Shown here: positions 11,696-22,857 of the stretch, piece by piece
How positions within the stretch are numbered: position 1 is the stretch's first letter
How the letters are laid out: each line of letters begins with the position of its first letter
Assembly: GCA_016794525.1 (NCBI GenBank)
Contig: JAEUJY010000165.1
Location: forward strand, 124,001 to 188,000
DNA from: Myxococcales bacterium
GTDB lineage: Bacteria > Myxococcota_A > Polyangia > Haliangiales > Haliangiaceae
Direction of reading: 5' to 3'
Length of the DNA stretch: 64,000 bases
Notes under the pieces: generated by a model
What the model was told of the DNA's origin: nothing
Databases searched by the model: none
What the model saw: the letters and a program-made list of their open reading frames with translations, nothing else
Position numbers and translations under genes: made by a program

Positions 11696-13996
11696 ATGAA
11701 GGTCGCGTTCACGCACAACCTCCGGCTCACTGACGTCCGCCACTCCGAGAAGGAGGCCGAGTTCGACAGCGTCGATACCGTCAACGCGATCGCCACCGCC
11801 ATCGAGGCCGCCGGCCACGAGGTCGAGAAGGTCGAGGTGTCGGGTCCGGCGTCGACCTTGCTCGAGCGGCTCGAGGCCATCGATCCCGATCTGATCTTCA
11901 ACACCGCCGAGGGCCAGCAGGGCAAGCTGCGCGAGGCGCTGTACCCGGCGCTGTTCGAGGAGCTGGGCATCCCGTACACCGGCTCCGACGCGTACGTGAA
12001 CGCGCTGACGCTCGACAAGTGGATGACCAAGCTGCTGGTCGGCCGGGTCGGCGTCGACACCCCGCGCGCCTGCCTGGTCCACCCGCGCAACTTCGACAGC
12101 GTCGTCGAGCGCGGCCCGGGCCTGGCGTTCCCGGTCATCGTCAAGCCCAACCACGAGGGCTCGAGCAAGGGCATCTACACCGGCGGGCCGGGCGCGGTCG
12201 GCCGCGACGGCTCGGTGGTGCGCGAGCCCAAGGACCTGGCGGCGGTGCTGAAGGCCGCGCTGCGGTCGTACCCCGACGGCGTCCTGGTCGAGGAGTACGT
12301 CGAGGGCACCGACGTGCTGGTCGGCTACATCGAGGGCGTCGGCCACGACAGCGGCATCCTGGCCCCGGTCGAGCTGCTGCTCGAGACGTCGGCCGAGCGC
12401 CCGTACAACGTCTGGGACTACCGCCTCAAGAACCTCGAGCCCGGCAAGGTGTCGTTCCGCTGCCCCGCCGGCATCCCGCGCGACATCGCGGCGCGGCTGC
12501 GCACGATCTCGAGCGAGGTCATCCGCACGCTCGGCATGCGCGACATCGCCCGGCTCGACTTCCGGGTCGCGCCCGACGGTCGGATCTACTTCCTCGAGGC
12601 CAACGCCATCCCGTCGCTGGCGCCGACCGCCGCGCTGTTCGTGGCGACGTCGCAGCTCGGCATGGGCTACGGCCAGACGATCGCGTCGATCCTCAACTCC
12701 GCGGCGCTGCGCTCGGGCCTGGCCACCGCCAGCCAGCTGGGCGTGACCCGCCGCCCCGGCCGGTCGCAGCCGATCCGCGTCGGCTTCACCTACAACGTCA
12801 AGCGCGACCACGACGGCGACGACGAGGCCGAGTGGGATCCGCCGGAGACGATCATCGCGATCGCCAACGCGCTGGCGCGCCAGGGCCACATCGTCGTCCA
12901 CCTCGAGGCCACCCCCGACCTGCCGCGGGTGCTGGCCGAGGCCGACGTCGACCTGATCTTCAACATCGCCGAGGGCGTCGAGGGCCGCAACCGCGAGGCC
13001 CAGGTGCCGGCGCTGTGCGAGCTGCTCGGCGTGCCCTACACCGGCTCGGACTCGGCGACCCTGGCCATCGCGCTCGACAAGGCGCTGGCCAAGAAGGTGC
13101 TGCTGCAGCACGACATCCTGACGCCGAAGTTCCAGCTGATGGAGTCGCCGCGCGAGCGCCTGTCGCCGGACATGAAGTTCCCGCTGATCGTCAAGCCGAA
13201 CGCCGAGGGCTCGAGCAAGGGCATCGGCGCGACCAGCGTGGTCGACACCGAGGAGGAGCTGCGGGCCGCGGTCAAGGTGTGCGTCGAGCGCTACCGCCAG
13301 CCGGCGCTGATCGAGGAGTACATCGCCGGCCGCGAGTTCACGGTCGGCCTGCTCGGCGACAAGCGCCCGCGGGTGCTGCCGCCGATGGAGATCAAGTTCA
13401 AGAAGGACACCGAGCGGCCGGTCTACAACTACGAGGTCAAGCAGGAGTGGGAGGAGCACGTCTACTACGAGTGCCCCGCCAAGCTGACCGACGCCGAGCA
13501 GAAGGCGATGGAGAAGATCGCCCGCGCGACCTTCTGGGCGCTCGACTGCCGCGACGTGGCCCGCGTCGACGTGCGCATGGACGCCGACGGCCGCATCTAC
13601 GTGCTCGAGGTGAACCCCCTGCCCGGCCTGACCCCGGGCTACTCGGACCTCGTGCTGATCGCCCAGGCGATCGGCATCCAGTACGACCAGCTGATCGCCG
13701 AGATCATGGCCGGCGGCCTGCGCCGCATGCGCGAGAAGCGCCGCGAGGAGCGCGAGAGCGACAAGAAGGAGGCCGCCAAGGCCGCCTCGGACGTCGCCGC
13801 GAAGTACGAGAAGGCCGCCGAGAAGGTCGCCGCCGACAAGGCCGCCAAGCGCATGCCGCGCCCGCCGTTCGAGAAGCCGCGCGACGAGCGCCGGCCGACC
13901 GTGCGCACCGACGGCGCGCCGCTGTCGCAGTCGTCGGACGGCGACAGCGACCGCACCGTGGTCGCGGTGCCGACCACGCCGCCGACGACGCACTGA
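11696..13996 (+). CDS. Tandem ATP-grasp ligase (two D-Ala-D-Ala-ligase-like modules in one chain)
   Basis: A 766-residue protein made of two consecutive D-alanine-D-alanine ligase-like ATP-grasp units, about residues 1-345 and 358-690. Each has the same landmarks: an N-terminal domain ending DPDLIFNTAEG or DVDLIFNIAEG, then GIPYTGSDA or GVPYTGSDS, a P-loop-like grasp (VKPNHEGSSKGI; VKPNAEGSSKGI), an EEYVEG or EEYIAG motif and metal-binding ends FLEANAIPSLAPT and VLEVNPLPGLTPG. In unit 1 the last motif reads EANAIPSL and may still bind Mg. Residues 695-766 form a charged Lys/Glu/Ala tail. It likely forms amide bonds between carboxylates and amines. The substrate is unknown, and a simple Ddl role is unlikely given the duplication. 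A double hairpin follows the stop codon. Confidence 0.85.
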   Translation: MKVAFTHNLRLTDVRHSEKEAEFDSVDTVNAIATAIEAAGHEVEKVEVSGPASTLLERLEAIDPDLIFNTAEGQQGKLREALYPALFEELGIPYTGSDAYVNALTLDKWMTKLLVGRVGVDTPRACLVHPRNFDSVVERGPGLAFPVIVKPNHEGSSKGIYTGGPGAVGRDGSVVREPKDLAAVLKAALRSYPDGVLVEEYVEGTDVLVGYIEGVGHDSGILAPVELLLETSAERPYNVWDYRLKNLEPGKVSFRCPAGIPRDIAARLRTISSEVIRTLGMRDIARLDFRVAPDGRIYFLEANAIPSLAPTAALFVATSQLGMGYGQTIASILNSAALRSGLATASQLGVTRRPGRSQPIRVGFTYNVKRDHDGDDEAEWDPPETIIAIANALARQGHIVVHLEATPDLPRVLAEADVDLIFNIAEGVEGRNREAQVPALCELLGVPYTGSDSATLAIALDKALAKKVLLQHDILTPKFQLMESPRERLSPDMKFPLIVKPNAEGSSKGIGATSVVDTEEELRAAVKVCVERYRQPALIEEYIAGREFTVGLLGDKRPRVLPPMEIKFKKDTERPVYNYEVKQEWEEHVYYECPAKLTDAEQKAMEKIARATFWALDCRDVARVDVRMDADGRIYVLEVNPLPGLTPGYSDLVLIAQAIGIQYDQLIAEIMAGGLRRMREKRREERESDKKEAAKAASDVAAKYEKAAEKVAADKAAKRMPRPPFEKPRDERRPTVRTDGAPLSQSSDGDSDRTVVAVPTTPPTTH

Positions 13997-14003
13997 GACT
14001 AAC

Positions 14004-14045
14004 GGAGGGTTTCTCGCGAAACCCTCCCCCCGGCATGCGCCGGGG
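14004..14045 (+). terminator. Double-hairpin repeat, copy after the tandem ATP-grasp gene
   Basis: GGAGGGTTTC/GAAACCCTCC (14004-14027, TCGC loop) is followed directly by CCCCGGC/GCCGGGG (14028-14045, ATGC loop), starting 8 nt after the stop codon. It has the same order and orientation relative to the gene as the copies after rplK and tuf, now on the plus strand. Confidence 0.7.
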
Positions 14046-14125
14046 CCCCCCACCCGAGACGGCTGTCCGCCCGGCCTCCCGGGTGGTGCGCGACGGTCGG
14101 GCGGGTTGAGCGGCGGTCGGGCGGG

Positions 14126-14252
14126 TCGGAGCGGAGCCGGAACCGGTGACGGAGTCGGTGACGGAGCCGGAGTCGGAGTCGGAGACGGAGCCGGAGCCGG
14201 TGCCGGAGTCGGAGCCGGAGCCGGACTCGGAGTCGGTGCCGGAACCGGAGCC
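14126..14252. repeat. Hexanucleotide tandem array, GGAGCC/GGAGTC type
   Basis: About 20 in-phase 6-bp units (GGAGCC, GGAACC, GGAGTC, GGTGCC, GGTGAC, GGACTC). More degenerate than the 7147-7252 array, with frequent T and GAC variants. Intergenic, between the double hairpin and the Cys-rich gene. Confidence 0.8.
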
Positions 14253-14399
14253 CGTGAAGCGCCGCGTCGGGCGGCGGCTGTTTCAGGCTGTTGCGCGGCG
14301 ATCCGGGCCGGTGGTGCAAGTGTGCGGCGGCGCTGGGCAAGCGCGGTGGCACGCGGGGTGCTCTAGGGGATGGCAGACTCCTTCCCCACGAGGTCCGCC

Positions 14400-14576
14400 A
14401 TGTGTCGTCGCGTCAACTGCAACAAGTGCAACAAGCCCACGTTCGCCGGCTGCGGCATGCACGTCGAGCAGGTGCTCGGCGGCGTGCCCAAGGATCAGCG
14501 CTGCAAGTGCGGCGAGAAGGCCGAGGCCAGCGGCAGCGGCGGCGCCAAGGGCGGCTGGTGGCAGCTGTTCAAGTAG
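14400..14576 (+). CDS. Small Cys-rich (CxxC) protein
   Basis: A 58-residue protein beginning MCRRVNCNKCNKPTFAGCGM and containing a later CKCGEK pair, then a Gly/Ser/Lys linker and a WWQLFK end. The Cys spacing (CNKC, AGCG, CKCG) suggests a small zinc-binding fold. I recall similar short proteins of unknown function in other bacteria, but cannot search. The start at 14400 is chosen over an in-frame ATG at 14370 because GAGG lies 6 nt upstream and the conserved-looking part starts there. It ends 22 nt from the convergent acs gene. Confidence 0.7.
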   Translation: MCRRVNCNKCNKPTFAGCGMHVEQVLGGVPKDQRCKCGEKAEASGSGGAKGGWWQLFK

Positions 14577-14598
14577 CCCCCGCCGCCCGCGCCCGCGG

Positions 14599-16559
<1,961 letters not shown>

Positions 16560-16563
<4 letters not shown>

Positions 16564-16949
16564 GACGCACCTCCGATCGCGATCATCTCGATCTCGACGC
16601 GGGCGTCCTTGGGCAGGCGCGCGACCTGCACCGTCGAGCGCGCCGGCGGGGCGCCGCTGAAGCGCTCGGCGTAGAGCGCGTTCACCGCGGCGAAGTCGCC
16701 CATGTCGGTGAGGAAGATCGTGGTCTTGACGACGTCGGCGAACCCGACCCCGGCGGCGGCCAGCACCGCGGCGAGGTTGTCGAGCACGCGGCGGGTCTCG
16801 GCGGCGAGGTCGCCGGTGACCATCTGCCCGGTGGCCGGATCGAGCGGGATCTGGCCGGAGGTGAAGACCAGGTTGCCGGCGCGGATGGCCTGCGAGTACG
16901 GCCCGATCGCGGCGGGCGCAGCCGGGGTGGCGATGACGGAGCGCTGCAT
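16560..16949 (-). CDS. ridA: RidA family enamine/imine deaminase
   Basis: A 129-residue RidA/YjgF/UK114 protein with the family landmarks [20 protein letters not shown], the [15 protein letters not shown] block and [20 protein letters not shown], including the catalytic Arg in the ARST motif. RidA hydrolyses reactive 2-aminoacrylate-type enamines. It is the first gene of a two-gene operon with acs. The pairing suggests no more than co-expression. Confidence 0.93.
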
Positions 16950-16995
16950 GCGTCGTTGGTATCACGGCGACGCGCGAGCTTCCGCGCTCCGGCCG

Positions 16996-17023
16996 TTGAC
17001 ACGCGGGGCGACCACGGTTAAAC
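16996..17023 (+). promoter_or_regulatory. Promoter of tRNA-Val
   Basis: TTGACA (16996-17001), 16-nt spacer, TTAAAC (17018-17023; or TAAACA with 17-nt spacing). Expected start near 17030, 9 nt before the tRNA 5' end. A consensus -35. Confidence 0.75.
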
Positions 17024-17038
17024 ACCTCTCCATCTCTC

Positions 17039-17110
17039 GGGCGCTTAACTCAGCGGGAGAGTGACGCCTTCACACGGCGTAAGTCGTAGGTTCAATCCCT
17101 ACAGCGCCCA
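17039..17110 (+). tRNA. trnV: tRNA-Val (anticodon CAC)
   Basis: Acceptor GGGCGCT/AGCGCCC, D arm ACTC/GAGT, anticodon stem ACGCC/GGCGT around TTCACAC (anticodon CAC, reads GTG), T arm GTAGG/CCTAC and discriminator A. No CCA encoded. GTG is a heavily used codon in this GC-rich genome. Confidence 0.96.
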
Positions 17111-17307
17111 CGAAACGGTGGTTGGTGACGGTGGCCCGGCGAGGATGCTGGGACGATGCCCGGGCTGATGCCGGTGGGCAGCGGTCGCGGTGTGGGCCCC
17201 CAGCCGCGGTGAGCGCAAGGGCCTGTCGTCGCGGCCCCCGGGGTGGCATCGTCGCCGGCACCGCGGTTGCTGTAGCTGGTGATCGCACCTCCGCTGGAGC
17301 CTGTCCG

Positions 17308-18207
17308 ATGCATCGCCTCGCCCTGCCCGCCCTGTGTCTCTCCTTGCTCGCGTCCGGCGCCGCCCGGGCCGACCGCGGCGCACCGATCATCGGCGGCCGC
17401 GAGGTCCTGTCCGCCGACTTCCCGTCGGTCGTCGCGCTCGAGAACGGCCCGGGCAACTGGTTCTGCACCGGCACGCTCATCCACCCGAGCTGGGTGCTGA
17501 CCGCCGCGCACTGCGTCGAGGGCGAGACCGTGGCGTCGCTGAAGATCCGCCTGTCGGACACCGACATCAACGACACCAGCGGCGGCACCGAGGTCGCGGT
17601 GGCCGCGATCCACGCCAACCCCGGCTACGACGGCGTCGCCTGGGACAACGACGTCGCGGTGATCGAGCTCGCGGCGCCGGTCACCGACGTCGCGCCGACG
17701 CCGATCCACCGCGCGCCGGTGGCGTTCGGCACCAGCGTCACCCAGGTCGGCTACGGCGACGCCGACGACAACGGCGGCGGCGCCGGCCGGCTGCGCGCGG
17801 TGGACGTCACGTCGATCGACTGCGGCCAGGTCAACGACGCCGGCGTCACCAACGCCAACCTCCTGTGCTTCGACGCCAGCGTCGGCCGCACCACCTGCTA
17901 CGGCGACAGCGGCGGGCCGACGTTCGTCGCCGCCGGCGGCGGCCTCGCGGTCGCCGGCGTCACCTCGGGCGGCACCGCCGACCTGTGCACGCAGGGCTTC
18001 GATCTCGAGACCTCGGTCGCTGGCGAGCTCGCGTTCATCGATCAGTTCGTGCCGGTCACGATGGGCACCGGCGCGGACGCCGGCGTCGACGGCGGCGGCG
18101 ACGACGAGTCGGGCTGCTGCTCGTCGGGCCACGGCCACGCGGGCGGCGCGACGGTGCTGGCCGCCGGCGCGCTCGGCGCGCTGCTGGTGCGGCGGCGCCG
18201 CCGCTGA
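17308..18207 (+). CDS. Secreted trypsin-like (S1) protease with MYXO-CTERM-like anchor
   Basis: A 299-residue protein. Signal peptide at residues 1-21 (LALPALCLSLLASGAARA), then mature IIGGREV, the usual S1 N-terminus. Catalytic triad: His in VLTAAHCVEG, Asp in WDNDVAVIEL, Ser in CYGDSGGP. The C-terminus has ESGCCSSG, a hydrophobic stretch (ATVLAAGALGALLV) and an Arg cluster, matching the MYXO-CTERM type of sorting signal processed by a dedicated sortase-like protease. The protease is probably cell-surface anchored, then released or lipid-attached. GGAG precedes ATG 17308 by 8 nt. The frame is open further upstream, but the signal peptide fixes this start. Confidence 0.9.
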   Translation: MHRLALPALCLSLLASGAARADRGAPIIGGREVLSADFPSVVALENGPGNWFCTGTLIHPSWVLTAAHCVEGETVASLKIRLSDTDINDTSGGTEVAVAAIHANPGYDGVAWDNDVAVIELAAPVTDVAPTPIHRAPVAFGTSVTQVGYGDADDNGGGAGRLRAVDVTSIDCGQVNDAGVTNANLLCFDASVGRTTCYGDSGGPTFVAAGGGLAVAGVTSGGTADLCTQGFDLETSVAGELAFIDQFVPVTMGTGADAGVDGGGDDESGCCSSGHGHAGGATVLAAGALGALLVRRRRR

Positions 18208-18237
18208 GCCGCGCGCTGCGCGAGCGCGACGCGTCGG

Positions 18238-19125
18238 TCAGCGCTTGCCGCCGGGCAACGGCTCGCCGGTCTGGGTCTCTTCGTTCTGCGACCAGTCGAT
18301 CAGCTGATCGTCGTCGACCTGCTCGGGCTCCTTCTTCCAGGTGTCGCCGAGGTCGGTCTCGATCTCGAAGTCGGTCGCGGTCGACGCCCGGCCCGCCGGG
18401 GCGCGGCCATCGGGCTTGCGCGCCGGGATCGCCGCGGCGGCCTGCGGGCGCCGAGCGCCCAGCGTGGTCCGCGGGGTGCCGTTGCCGGGGCGCGGCGGGG
18501 CCGGCGGATCACCGAGCGGCGCGGGCTCCGCGGTGCGGGCGCGGCTCGCGCCCTCGGTCGTCGTGCGAGCGGTGGCGGGCGCCGCGGGCAGCGGCGCGGC
18601 GACGGCGGGCGACGGCGGGCTCGGCGACGGCGCAGGGGCCGCGGCGGGTGCCGCCGGCGGCGGCGCGCTCGGCCGCGACGCCTCGACGGTACGCTCGTCG
18701 GCGGTGGACGCCCGGGGCGGCGGGGCCGCCGGCGTCGCCGCTGGCGCGACGGCCGGGGGCGGCGCGACGACGGGCGCGGGCACCGGCGCCGCGGCGGTCA
18801 TCGCCGGCGGCGGCGCGACCAGGCCGCGGCCGAGGGCGCGCTGCGCCAGCTGCGCCAGGCACGCCCACAGGATCGGCAGCGGCACGTGCTCGCACAGCAC
18901 CGGCACGGTGACCGTGTCGACCACCAGGCGCGCGTCGGTGCGCGGGGCCGCGAGGCACGCCGCGATCAGCTTCTGCCACTCGCCGCGCGGCAGGTGCAGC
19001 GACAGCACGTCGGGCGTCGCGTGCACCAGCAGATCGTCGGGCGTCGCCACGCCCAGCTCGAGGGCGCGCGCCAGGGTCGTCGCGAAGAACGCGCGCGGCC
19101 CGGACAGCGTCGACGTGCTGGCCAT
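18238..19125 (-). CDS. Unknown protein with one HATPDVL-type domain and a Pro/Ala-rich tail
   Basis: I do not recognise this 295-residue protein. Residues 1-100 form a compact helical domain with LLVHATPDVLSLHLPRGEWQ and LILxACLxA-like spacing, clearly paralogous to the 99-residue protein upstream. Residues 105-240 are low-complexity Ala/Pro/Ser. A short acidic end carries TDFEIETDLGDTW and QLIDWSQNEETQ, which could be a binding motif. The start is ATG 19125; a GTG at 19131 overlaps the upstream stop codon and is also possible. It is coupled with the upstream paralog in a two-gene operon. Confidence 0.6.
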   Translation of the reverse strand: MASTSTLSGPRAFFATTLARALELGVATPDDLLVHATPDVLSLHLPRGEWQKLIAACLAAPRTDARLVVDTVTVPVLCEHVPLPILWACLAQLAQRALGRGLVAPPPAMTAAAPVPAPVVAPPPAVAPAATPAAPPPRASTADERTVEASRPSAPPPAAPAAAPAPSPSPPSPAVAAPLPAAPATARTTTEGASRARTAEPAPLGDPPAPPRPGNGTPRTTLGARRPQAAAAIPARKPDGRAPAGRASTATDFEIETDLGDTWKKEPEQVDDDQLIDWSQNEETQTGEPLPGGKR

Positions 19126-19127
19126 CG

Positions 19128-19427
19128 TCACCGGCCTCCGGTGATCCCGGCACGCTCGGCCGCGGCGGCGATGCACTCCCACAGGACGTCGTGCGGGAGG
19201 TGCCGGGCCATCACATCGGGGGTGACCGTCTCGAGGACGCGCTCGGGCGTCATGGCGCCGGCGGCCAGCGACGCGGCCAGCACCTTCGACAGGAGCTCGG
19301 GAGGCAGGTTGGTCGCCAGCACCTCGGGCGTGGCGTGGCGGAGCACGTCGGCAGGTCCGAAGATCTGCTGGGTGAGCCCCGATTCCATCATCGTCGCGAA
19401 CCAGCGCTGACGCGCTTCGATCGACAT
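19128..19427 (-). CDS. Unknown 99-residue protein with HATPEVL repeats
   Basis: Starts MSIEARQRWFATMMESGLTQ. It contains two related units, VLRHATPEVLATNLPPELLS and VLETVTPDVMARHLPHDVLW, each followed by a helix (KVLAASLAAG; ECIAAAAERAG). The same units occur in the downstream protein. No catalytic residues, signal peptide or membrane segment are seen. A TACCGT -10-like hexamer lies 8 nt before the ATG. Function unknown; repeated helical pairs suggest a protein-protein scaffold, which is inference only. Confidence 0.6.
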   Translation of the reverse strand: MSIEARQRWFATMMESGLTQQIFGPADVLRHATPEVLATNLPPELLSKVLAASLAAGAMTPERVLETVTPDVMARHLPHDVLWECIAAAAERAGITGGR

Positions 19428-19435
19428 CGGCGCCA

Positions 19436-19441
19436 ACGGTA
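19436..19441 (-). promoter_or_regulatory. -10-like TACCGT (with TGn extension) before the 99-residue gene
   Basis: On the minus strand TGATACCGT ends 8 nt before the ATG at 19427, an extended -10 arrangement. There is no Shine-Dalgarno. Suggests a leaderless or near-leaderless mRNA. Confidence 0.45.
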
Positions 19442-19636
19442 TCACACTGGCGCGATCCCCCCTTCCGGTCCGCAGGGCGTCGTGGGGTAGCGTCGCGCGG
19501 GCCGCTTCCACGGCCGCCGATCGCCGCCAGCGCATCCCGTCGAAACAATTGGTCGCGGTCCCCGAGTCGTAGATTTCTCCGGTCGTCCCCAGGACTTCGG
19601 GTTGCGCGCCGGCGGTTCTTTGCGCAAGGTGCCACT

Positions 19637-20101
19637 ATGACCCGCGGTGAAGTCAGGTCGCGTGAATCTGCGGGGACGGTCCTGTATCGACAGATCGGCG
19701 ATCAGCTCGAGGTGCTGCTGGTCCACCCCGCCGGCGCCTACAACCGGCGCGCGCCCTGGGGCATCCCGAAAGGCCAGCCCAACCCCGGAGAAGATCTCGA
19801 GGCGACCGCCCGCCGCGAGACGATGGAGGAGACCGGCGTCATCGCCGAGTCGCTGATCGCCGTCGGGTTCGTCGACTACACCCGCTCGCGCAAGCGCGTC
19901 CACGCCTTCGTCGGCCCCGCGCCGGTGCAGGCGGCCCCGCGGTGCGCGTCGTGGGAGGTCGACAAGGCTGAGTTCATCGAGGTTTCGCGCGCGCGCCGGA
20001 TCATCCACCCCGATCAGGCGACCCTCCTGGACCGGATGCTGAAGGTGCTGGCCGGCGAGTCGCTCGACCCGCCGCGCGACGTGGCGATCGGCGACCAGTG
20101 A
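19637..20101 (+). CDS. NUDIX hydrolase
   Basis: A 154-residue protein with a complete Nudix box, GQPNPGEDLEATARRETMEE followed by TGV (G-x5-E-x7-REuxEExGu), near residues 56-78. The preceding strand WGIPKGQPNPGE is typical of the diadenosine polyphosphate/RppH-like branch. It hydrolyses nucleoside diphosphates linked to another group; the exact substrate cannot be told. It is divergent from the 99-residue gene. No strong ribosome-binding site is visible before ATG 19637. Confidence 0.88.
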   Translation: MTRGEVRSRESAGTVLYRQIGDQLEVLLVHPAGAYNRRAPWGIPKGQPNPGEDLEATARRETMEETGVIAESLIAVGFVDYTRSRKRVHAFVGPAPVQAAPRCASWEVDKAEFIEVSRARRIIHPDQATLLDRMLKVLAGESLDPPRDVAIGDQ

Positions 20102-20390
20102 TCGCGATCGCGATCACGCCAGGACGCCCCACGATTCCAGCAGCTTGCCGACGCTGATCGGCATTCGTAGAAAACTCCACCCGCCGGGCATTGCGCAAAA
20201 GCCGCGCGATGATCACTGTGCCGGGAATCCGATCCGATACCGGCTCGGTTGTCACTCGTAGTAGTAGCAGCTCCGCGGCCCCCCCGCCCGAATCCCTCGG
20301 GCAATCGCGCCCCCCCGCGCAACGTTTTTGGCCCGCCGAGCGTCCGAACGTCGATCGGCACGCCCTGCGGCCGAATCGCGGGAGAGCGTC

Positions 20391-21725
<1,335 letters not shown>

Positions 21726-21790
21726 TCCGCGGCGGCGCGGGCCCGCGCCGGTAGCCGTCGGCCGGGGTCGTCGCCGGTGAGCGGGTCGTG

Positions 21791-21796
21791 TAGGGT
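21791..21796 (+). promoter_or_regulatory. -10-like TAGGGT before the RlmM-like gene
   Basis: TAGGGT ends 8 nt before ATG 21805. No Shine-Dalgarno is present. Same geometry as at 9252, 44000, 48367 and 58536, suggesting a leaderless transcript. Confidence 0.45.
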
Positions 21797-21804
21797 GGCG
21801 GGCC

Positions 21805-22857
21805 ATGTTCGTCTGGGTCACCCACCAGGTCGCGACGACGCGCTGGCTCAAGGCCGAGCTGGCGGCGCGCGCGCCGCACCTGCGGTTCGCGTTCGCGCGG
21901 CCGGGGCTGACGACGTTCCGCGTCGACGGTCCGCCCCCCACCCTGGACGTCAGGCCCGGCGCGGTGGCGATGCCGACCGCGTTCGCGCGCGCGTGGGGCC
22001 TGTCGCTGGGCCGCGGCCAGGTGCCCGAGGTGCTGGCGGCGCTGACGCCCGGCGCGCCGCCGGTGCGGCTGCACGTCTTCGAGCGCGATCGCGACCAGCC
22101 GGTCGACGAGCAGGATCCCGCCGAGCGCGGCGCCCGGGCGGCGGCGGTCGAGGCGAGCCTACGCGCCGCGGCGCCGGCGGGCGCGTTCCACGACGACGTG
22201 CGCGCGCGCGTGGGCGATCGCGTGCTCGACGTGATCGTGCCGCACGGCCACGACCCCGACGAGCCGTGGCTGATCGGCACCCACGATCACGACGCCACCC
22301 ACGGGCCGTGGCCCGGCGGCGTGACCCACGTGCCGCCGCCGCCCGAGGCGCCGTCGCGGGCGTGGTGCAAGATCGAGGAGGCGCTGCGCTGGGCCGACCT
22401 CGAGCCGGCGCCCGGCGAGATCGCGGTCGAGCTGGGCGCGGCGCCCGGGGGCGCCAGCTACGCGATGCTGGTGCGCGGCGTCGAGGTCCACGGCGTCGAC
22501 CCCGGCGAGATCCACCCCGCCGTGCTCGGGTTCGCCGGCCCCCACGGCAACCGCTTCGTGCACCACCACCTGCCGGCCGCCGAGGTCGCGCGCGGCGCGC
22601 TGCCGCGCCGCTACCAGTGGCTGCTCAACGACGTGAACCTCGCGCCGATGGTGGCGATGAAGTACATCGAGCGCTTCGTCGCGCTGGCCCACGGCGGCCT
22701 CAAGGGCGCGGTGCTCACGCTCAAGCTCAACGACGACGGCGTGGTCGCCGCCCTGCCCCGCCTGCGCGAGCGCATCGGCAAGCTCGGCGCGCGTCAGGTG
22801 CGCATCACCCAGCTGCCCAGCCACCGCAGCGAGGTCGTGGCGATCCTCACCTGGTAG
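21805..22857 (+). CDS. RlmM-like 23S rRNA 2'-O-methyltransferase (FtsJ fold)
   Basis: A 350-residue protein. The N-terminal half (residues 1-170) is a divergent RNA-binding region. The catalytic half has [17 protein letters not shown] motif [23 protein letters not shown] and LTLKLN, giving the K-D-K-E tetrad of 2'-O-ribose methyltransferases (Lys in CKIEEA, Asp in LNDVN, Lys in TLKLN, Glu near the end in HRSEVV). RlmM methylates C2498 of 23S rRNA in E. coli, and this layout (PSRAxxKxEEA) matches that family best. Its 3' end overlaps the convergent SDR gene by 11 nt. Confidence 0.8.
   Translation: MFVWVTHQVATTRWLKAELAARAPHLRFAFARPGLTTFRVDGPPPTLDVRPGAVAMPTAFARAWGLSLGRGQVPEVLAALTPGAPPVRLHVFERDRDQPVDEQDPAERGARAAAVEASLRAAAPAGAFHDDVRARVGDRVLDVIVPHGHDPDEPWLIGTHDHDATHGPWPGGVTHVPPPPEAPSRAWCKIEEALRWADLEPAPGEIAVELGAAPGGASYAMLVRGVEVHGVDPGEIHPAVLGFAGPHGNRFVHHHLPAAEVARGALPRRYQWLLNDVNLAPMVAMKYIERFVALAHGGLKGAVLTLKLNDDGVVAALPRLRERIGKLGARQVRITQLPSHRSEVVAILTW

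Larger units (their letters stand above)
13997..14399. other. Intergenic region after the tandem ATP-grasp gene
   Basis: This 403-nt gap has the double-hairpin repeat (14004-14045) with its flanking CACCCGAGACGGC block (14051-14063), then the hexamer array (about 14126-14252). It ends with the ribosome-binding site of the Cys-rich gene: GAGG at 14390-14393, 6 nt before ATG. I see no further gene. Confidence 0.5.

Noticed and set aside
12019-14109. Second frame of the tandem ATP-grasp region as a separate gene
   Set aside because: Arg/Ala/Pro-rich shadow of the real reading frame, without motifs.
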